Positions 59,487 to 64,000 of a stretch of DNA of 64,000 nucleotides are shown here, piece by piece (the first letter of the stretch is position 1; every line of letters begins with the position of its first letter). The notes below the pieces were generated by a model, which worked only from the letters and a program-made list of their open reading frames with translations, was not told the DNA's origin and made no database searches. Source of the stretch: Halorussus ruber (lineage in GTDB: Archaea > Halobacteriota > Halobacteria > Halobacteriales > Haladaptataceae); contig NZ_SBIT01000006.1 in assembly GCF_004765785.1 (NCBI RefSeq), positions 248,001 to 312,000 of the forward strand, read 5' to 3'. Both the position numbers and the translations under genes were made by a program.

Positions 59487-60980
59487 TCACTCTTCAGAAA
59501 GGAGTTCGGCGACGACCGGCTCGTACCCCTCCATGAGCGATTCCCACGCGTACTCCTCGCCCAACCGCTTGGCGTTCGCGGCCAGCGCCGCCTGTCGCTG
59601 TTCGGACTCGACCACCGCCTCGATGGCGCTGGCGAACTCGTCCCACGAGTTGCGCACCAGTGCGGTCTCGCCGTCTTCCAGCGGAAGCCCCTGCGTCCCG
59701 ACGTCTGTCGTGACGATGGGGAGGCCCGCCGCGAGGTAGTCGAGCATCTTCAGTTTCGTGCCCGACCCCATCGTGAGCGGACAGATGGCGACGTCCGCGA
59801 GCGAGAGGACGCCGGGGAGGTCTTCCACGAATCCCGGCGTCCGGACGTTCTCGCCCTCGACGTCCGGCGGGTCTCGCCCGACCAGCAGGAACTCCACGTC
59901 CGGAAGCGCCGGGGCCAGTTCGTCGGCGATGACGTTCGCCGCGACCTCGTTGGGGTCGTAGTCGAACGCGCCGACGAACACGCAGATTCGCTCGGCCCCG
60001 CCGAGACCGAGTTCCTCTCGGACCGCCTCGGGATTTCCGCCCTCGTCGATTGAGTGGAAGTCGGTCCCGTTGGGAATCACCGAGACGACGGTGTCGTCGG
60101 ACCACGTGAACCGCTCTAAGTCGTCGGCCGACTGGAACACCACGCCGTCGGCGGCGTCGATTCCGGCCTGCTCGAACTGCCGGAGGTTCCGGACCGCTCG
60201 CCGCCGCACGACTCCGGGGACCGACCTGAGTTCGAGTTGCTGGTCGAGGAGTTCGAACACCGCGTTGTGCTTGTTGAGCAGAAGTTTCGCGTCGTACTCG
60301 TCGGCGAGTCGCTTGCTCGCCCGGAGCATCTGGGGCGCTTCGCAACAGACGATGTCGAACTCGGCGTCGAGTCCGGAGAACGTCGAAACCGTCTCGCGGG
60401 ACTGCAACCGGTCGAAGCCGTTGTCCGCCGAGAGGCCGAGCATGGCGTTCCAGACGTAGATGGCCGAGGTCTTGAAGTCCAAGAACGGGTTGTCGGTGTC
60501 TACGACCCGGACCTCCTGTTCGTGTTCTCTTTGAATGGCCTCGCCCGAGGGCTGGGACAGCCAGACGGTCCCGAAGTCGGCGAATTTCTTCGACGTGTTC
60601 CAGATGCGCACCTCGCCGCCGTTCGACGGCGGGTAGACGTCGCCGCGCGCGAGTTGGAGGATGTTGGCGTCCTCGACGGCGGGGTCGATGTCGGACGACG
60701 AGGCGTCACCGGGGTTCACCCGGCCGAAGGCCGACCCGGGGACTGCGGTCGAGGTAGAGGGCGACCCCGCCTCGTCGTCGCCGCCAATCGTTTCGGACGC
60801 CGAGAGTGGCTCCTCGCGTCGTTCGGTTCGGTCGTGTTGCTCGTTTGGGTCGCGTCGCTCGTTTGGGTCGCGTCGCTCGTCTGGGTCGCGCTGTTCGGTT
60901 CGAATCTGTCGTCGCGGCGCGAGTCGCCGCAGATGCTGGGTAAAGTGAATCGTCATGTCTCGGGGCGAGTGTGTCGTCAC
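59487..60980 (-). CDS. GT4-family glycosyltransferase 2 with repeat-rich N-terminus
   Basis: 497 residues. The start used is GTG at 60980, whose GTGA overlap with the GT2 stop suggests coupling; ATG 60956 is the alternative. Residues about 26-58 are repeats of RDPNERR type, produced by an 18-bp repeat. The GT-B core has RIWNTSKKFADFGTVWLSQP, KLLLNKHNAVFELLDQQLEL, VVSVIPNGTDFHSIDEGG, RICVFVGAFDYDPNEVAANV, VAICPLTMGSGTKLKMLDYL and LAAGLPIVTTDVGTQGLPLE. It builds part of a glycan with the upstream GT2. Confidence 0.88.
   Translation of the reverse strand: MTTHSPRDMTIHFTQHLRRLAPRRQIRTEQRDPDERRDPNERRDPNEQHDRTERREEPLSASETIGGDDEAGSPSTSTAVPGSAFGRVNPGDASSSDIDPAVEDANILQLARGDVYPPSNGGEVRIWNTSKKFADFGTVWLSQPSGEAIQREHEQEVRVVDTDNPFLDFKTSAIYVWNAMLGLSADNGFDRLQSRETVSTFSGLDAEFDIVCCEAPQMLRASKRLADEYDAKLLLNKHNAVFELLDQQLELRSVPGVVRRRAVRNLRQFEQAGIDAADGVVFQSADDLERFTWSDDTVVSVIPNGTDFHSIDEGGNPEAVREELGLGGAERICVFVGAFDYDPNEVAANVIADELAPALPDVEFLLVGRDPPDVEGENVRTPGFVEDLPGVLSLADVAICPLTMGSGTKLKMLDYLAAGLPIVTTDVGTQGLPLEDGETALVRNSWDEFASAIEAVVESEQRQAALAANAKRLGEEYAWESLMEGYEPVVAELLSEE
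60829..60902 (-). repeat. 18-bp tandem repeats encoding RDPNER units
   Basis: TCGCTCGTTTGGGTCGCG-type units occur about three times with single-base changes, giving repeated RDPNER in the glycosyltransferase N-terminus. Confidence 0.7.
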
Positions 60981-62323
60981 GTTTCGTTCCTCGCGGTGTG
61001 GTCGGGAAGCGCTTCGACGTGGGTCTTAATCGAGTGCAGGATGACGCCCGTCAGCGCGAGCAGCGAGCCGACGACCGTCGTGAAGATGCAGAACAGGACG
61101 ATACCCGTCGGGAAGGACCCGGTCTGGAGGTAGTTGGCGACCGCCCAGTAGCCGAGGCCGAATCCCAAAAGCGCGGTCGTGAAGCCGGGCAACCCGATGA
61201 ACCGCAGGGGCTGTTCGCGCTCGATGGTCTGCAGGATGTTGCCGACGACCGAGAGGCCGTGAGACACCGGGTTCTGCGTGCTCGTTTCGTCGCCCTCGTA
61301 GTAGATGGTCGCGCCGACCTCCTCGACTTCGTAGTCGTGGCGTCGGGCGTGGTACAGAACGTCGGTGCTGGCGCTCATGTTGTCGCTGAGCGTGTCGTCG
61401 GTCGCCAGACTTGCGATGGCCCGCTCGTCGAAGGCCCGGAGGCCGCTCTGGGTGTCGGAGACCCACGACCGCCCGAGCGAGAGGTTCGTGAGGAGGTTGA
61501 TGACGAACAGGCCGAACCGGCGGTACAGCGGGACGTGGTGGTCCCCGTCGCTGTGAAATCGGCTCCCGATGACGAGGCTGGCGTCGCCGTCGCGCGCGGC
61601 GTTTACGAGCCTCGGCACGTCGTCGGGGTCGTGCTGGCCGTCGCCGTCGAGGGTCACCAGCACCTTCGCGTTCCGGTCGTGGGCTTCGGAGAACAGCGTC
61701 TGCATCGCCGCCCCGTACCCCCGATTCGTCTCGTGTTCGACCACCGTCGCGCCAGCGCGCTCCGCCACCGCGACCGTGTCGTCGCTACTCCCGTCGTCCA
61801 CGACGACCACCTCGTCGACGTGGTGCTGAACGCCCTGCACGACCGCCCCGATGGTGTCGCCCTCGTTGTAGGCGGGAATCGCCGCGACGACTTCGACGGC
61901 CCCGCGCGAGTCCTCCTCCGCGGAGACTCCGTCCGTCGTGGGGACTTCGATGCGGAAGTCGTCGGTCTCGCGGAACCGCGCTTCCAGACGCGCGAAATCG
62001 ACCTCGTCGTCCGACGGGTCGACGGGGACGAGCCCCGGAAAGTCGAACGCGCGGGCGACGCTCTCGACGGTATCGACCAGCGACTCGTCCGAGAATTCGA
62101 GTTCGAGGACGTAGGCGTCTAACCGCTCGGCGAGGTCTCCAATCGTCGAGTCGTCCGTGTCAGAGACGACGACGAACGCGGAGAAGCCGTGTTCGGAGGC
62201 CCGCAGAAGAGTGCGCGCGACCGCCCCTAACTCCGCGTCGGCGGCGGCGACGCATATGACTGGTAGTTGACGTTTTTCGGAGGGTCTCACCCCCTCATCG
62301 TGTCCTTTTTCGGTATTCTCCAT
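60977..62323 (-). CDS. GT2-family glycosyltransferase, DPM1-like with N-terminal extension
   Basis: 448 residues. The first 140 residues are a separate acidic alpha/beta part (VICVAAADAELGAVARTLLR, YVLELEFSDESLVDTVES) resembling a receptor or universal-stress-like domain. GT2 core: AIPAYNEGDTIGAVVQGVQH, VVVVDDGSSDDTVAVAERAG, ATVVEHETNRGYGAAMQTLF and VTLDGDGQHDPDDVPRLVNA (DGD metal site). DTQSGLRAFDERAIASL follows. Two C-terminal membrane helices (FTTALLGFGLGYWAVANYL and TVVGSLLALTGVILHSI). It resembles dolichol-phosphate sugar synthases, so it likely makes a lipid-phosphate sugar for GT-C enzymes such as the one at 51184. Confidence 0.9.
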   Translation of the reverse strand: MENTEKGHDEGVRPSEKRQLPVICVAAADAELGAVARTLLRASEHGFSAFVVVSDTDDSTIGDLAERLDAYVLELEFSDESLVDTVESVARAFDFPGLVPVDPSDDEVDFARLEARFRETDDFRIEVPTTDGVSAEEDSRGAVEVVAAIPAYNEGDTIGAVVQGVQHHVDEVVVVDDGSSDDTVAVAERAGATVVEHETNRGYGAAMQTLFSEAHDRNAKVLVTLDGDGQHDPDDVPRLVNAARDGDASLVIGSRFHSDGDHHVPLYRRFGLFVINLLTNLSLGRSWVSDTQSGLRAFDERAIASLATDDTLSDNMSASTDVLYHARRHDYEVEEVGATIYYEGDETSTQNPVSHGLSVVGNILQTIEREQPLRFIGLPGFTTALLGFGLGYWAVANYLQTGSFPTGIVLFCIFTTVVGSLLALTGVILHSIKTHVEALPDHTARNET

Positions 62324-62536
62324 CGGCGCTCTCTATGAGAGTGCGATGTATAGTTAGAAGCCCCGTACCTCGCATAAACCGGCGATGGAACGCTGAACGA
62401 CCGAAAACTGTCCGTTCAAAGAGGACATTACTACCGACCGACTCGTCCGGCCGTCGTCGCGTGGTTTATCCGGTCTTGCGGTGCGACTCATCTAGTCGTT
62501 GTCGCGTGGGCCATCTGGTCGTTGCCACGCGGGCCA

Positions 62537-63565
62537 TCAGGCTGTCTCCGTGACGTTCACCCAGACGTGGACGCTCCGATACGCGCTCTCGGCGGTCGGA
62601 TTCTCCGGCGGCGCGCCCCGATAGAGCAGGTACTGGAGTCGGAGTCGCTCGCCGGTCAGTCGGGGCGAGACGGTGTGGCGACGCTGAACCGTCTCGTTCG
62701 CGGGGACCTCGACTCGGAACTGGTCGAGACGCTGGGACTCGACGACGCTCCTCGTCCCGTTGTCCGCGGTCGTTCGCTGTAACCGGGCGACCACCGAGTA
62801 CTCGACTGTCTCCCGCTCGTGGTTGCCGATGCCGACGACGAACGTCGCGTTCTCGCTCGGTCCGAAGGTTGTCGGGTAGCCGTCGGCCACGAGTTCGCCC
62901 TCGTCGTTCTCGCCGAGGAGGTAGAACTCGGTGAAGGTCTGCTCGGCGCTCGGACCCAACGTTGCGTACGCGCCGGACCCGACCGCCACGAGCATCGAGA
63001 GGACGATGATCGCGTTCAGCGCCGTTTCGAGCGTCGAGGACGACTCGAACAGTTCCGCGCGGGCGGCGTCGGACCACTCGTCGTAGGGGACGGCGAATCG
63101 CTCGTCGGGCGGGAGTCGCCAGCGCCGGACGGCCCCGTAGAGTGCGGTCCCGACGGTCAGTCCGCCGACGGACAGCAGGAGCGTCCCGAAGCTGATGGGC
63201 CACGGCGAGAAGTTCAGCGCGAGGCCGACGAGCGGAACGACGGTGATGCTCACCCCGACCGAGAACACCGCCCGTTCGAGAATCGTGACGCCCTCGTGCG
63301 GTTGAGGCAACAGGTTCCGCCCCACGCGGACCTCGCCGGTCTCCTCGCTGGCCGCCGCCGGAAAGAGCGCGGCGGTGATAGCGTACCCCGGCAGGAAGAG
63401 CGCGAACGGAAGCCCGAACAGGACCCGGAGAACCGACCCACGGACGCCCGGCAGCGAGGCCGCGAGTCCGGCCGCGACGGTCAGTCCGACGACGACCGCG
63501 AGGTCGCGCGGGAACCGGCGGACCTGACGCGGCAGTAGCAACCGTAGCTCCGTGGTGTCTCCCAT
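62537..63565 (-). CDS. DUF1616 membrane protein
   Basis: 342 residues. Four N-terminal membrane helices, with the family segment VLFGLPFALFLPGYAITAAL and ILERAVFSVGVSITVVPLVGLAL, then a further helix (LNAIIVLSMLVAVGSGAYAT) and a large extracellular beta domain (TFTEFYLLGENDEGELVADG to VNVTETA). These are the marks of DUF1616 proteins, frequent in archaeal surface-glycan and archaeosortase regions. Function unproven. It precedes the GT2 gene on the same strand by about 210 bp. Confidence 0.87.
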   Translation of the reverse strand: MGDTTELRLLLPRQVRRFPRDLAVVVGLTVAAGLAASLPGVRGSVLRVLFGLPFALFLPGYAITAALFPAAASEETGEVRVGRNLLPQPHEGVTILERAVFSVGVSITVVPLVGLALNFSPWPISFGTLLLSVGGLTVGTALYGAVRRWRLPPDERFAVPYDEWSDAARAELFESSSTLETALNAIIVLSMLVAVGSGAYATLGPSAEQTFTEFYLLGENDEGELVADGYPTTFGPSENATFVVGIGNHERETVEYSVVARLQRTTADNGTRSVVESQRLDQFRVEVPANETVQRRHTVSPRLTGERLRLQYLLYRGAPPENPTAESAYRSVHVWVNVTETA

Positions 63566-63652
63566 GCTGGTCGTCGCCGATTCGCCGCGCTCGGTTAAAA
63601 ATAATTGGTGCTTTGCGCCTCTCTGATTGGGTTTTCGGGGTTGTCCGGCCTT

Positions 63653-63919
63653 TCAGAGAACACCCTCCGGCAGAACTTCGATCACGCGCTGGGCCATGAA
63701 GTAACCGAAGAGCAATATTCCTAATGCTATAACATATCTAAGCCTATCTCTCCACTCGGGCGCGACGTTCACGGGCGCGGTCAGTTCCGTCAGCACCAGC
63801 AGGCCGAGTAAGGACCCGAGGACGAACAGCTCCAGCGACAGCGCCCCGAGGACCGCGAGGAGAACTACCGTTCCGAGCATCCACGCCACCTGCCCGCGGA
63901 CGAACCGTTGCTGTCGCAT
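63653..63919 (-). CDS. Small membrane protein with three or four spans
   Basis: 88 residues: MRQQRFVRGQVAWMLGTVVL, LAVLGALSLELFVLGSLLGL, and VIALGILLFGYFMAQRVIEV. The loop LTAPVNVAPEWRDRLRY separates the hydrophobic halves. I recognise no family, though it is typical of short membrane proteins near DUF1616 genes. Start ATG 63919; upstream bases to the window edge stay open in this frame, so a longer protein remains possible. Confidence 0.7.
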   Translation of the reverse strand: MRQQRFVRGQVAWMLGTVVLLAVLGALSLELFVLGSLLGLLVLTELTAPVNVAPEWRDRLRYVIALGILLFGYFMAQRVIEVLPEGVL

Positions 63920-64000
63920 CGTTGGCGCTCCTACGACGACGGGACAGTAGAAGCTACCGCCCGACGCGACGGGCCGGAGACTGTGACGTGCTACCGTTTC

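Overview
The window is a GC-rich chromosomal segment from a halophilic archaeon (class Halobacteria). The evidence is the Asp/Glu-rich proteins, many twin-arginine (Tat) signal peptides, a PGF-CTERM surface-anchor signal, two HalOD1 regulators, a FilR1-type regulator, an AMP phosphorylase, short-leader transcripts with TATA boxes, and an IS1341-type TnpB element. I cannot fix the genus. No rRNA gene, complete tRNA gene or CRISPR array was recognised.

Layout. 0-7.5 kb: the end of an unknown gene, a large membrane protein, a NikR-like regulator, a minus-strand trio (TasA/CalY-like Tat protein, SipW-type signal peptidase, Thr-rich PGF-CTERM protein) and an orphan peptide-type ABC binding protein. 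7.7-10.3 kb: a FilR1-type regulator with a tiny coupled ORF, then an IS1341-type element (small ribbon-helix-helix ORF plus an intact TnpB) bounded by matching hairpins. 10.4-14.1 kb: a CHAT caspase-like protein, a 45-residue membrane peptide and a DUF7504-like protein, which may form one system. 14-29 kb: mostly single housekeeping or regulatory genes (PhoD, UspA, enolase-like, lipoprotein, GAF-PAS histidine kinase, macrodomain, AMP phosphorylase, DUF1684, flavoprotein, lyxose-isomerase-like cupin, HalOD1, gamma-carbonic-anhydrase-like, membrane proteins). 29-36 kb: a repeat-rich DUF7282 surface protein, a zinc-finger protein, a MacB/LolCDE-like ABC exporter with two FtsX-type permeases, and a GC-rich repeat and palindrome region.

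36-63.9 kb is a large cell-surface or exopolysaccharide region. It contains a GH13 enzyme, an alkaline-phosphatase-superfamily hydrolase, three FemAB-like acyltransferase paralogues, an intact ATP-grasp ligase and a decayed copy, an AAC(3)-fold acetyltransferase-like protein, a VpsJ-like alpha-barrel protein, a methyltransferase, a GINT1-like beta-propeller, a GT-C-like membrane protein, a MATE/Wzx flippase, an asparagine-synthase-like protein, two GT4 and one GT2 glycosyltransferases, a Tat-exported PL14-like lyase and a DUF1616 protein. FemAB, ATP-grasp and asparagine-synthase-like enzymes together suggest a glycan or lipid-linked glycan decorated with amino acids or amides, assembled by the glycosyltransferases, flipped by the MATE-type transporter and trimmed outside by the lyase. 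This recalls bacterial EPS/exosortase loci, but the function is inferred. Genes in this region alternate strand, so it is a set of short transcription units and not one operon.
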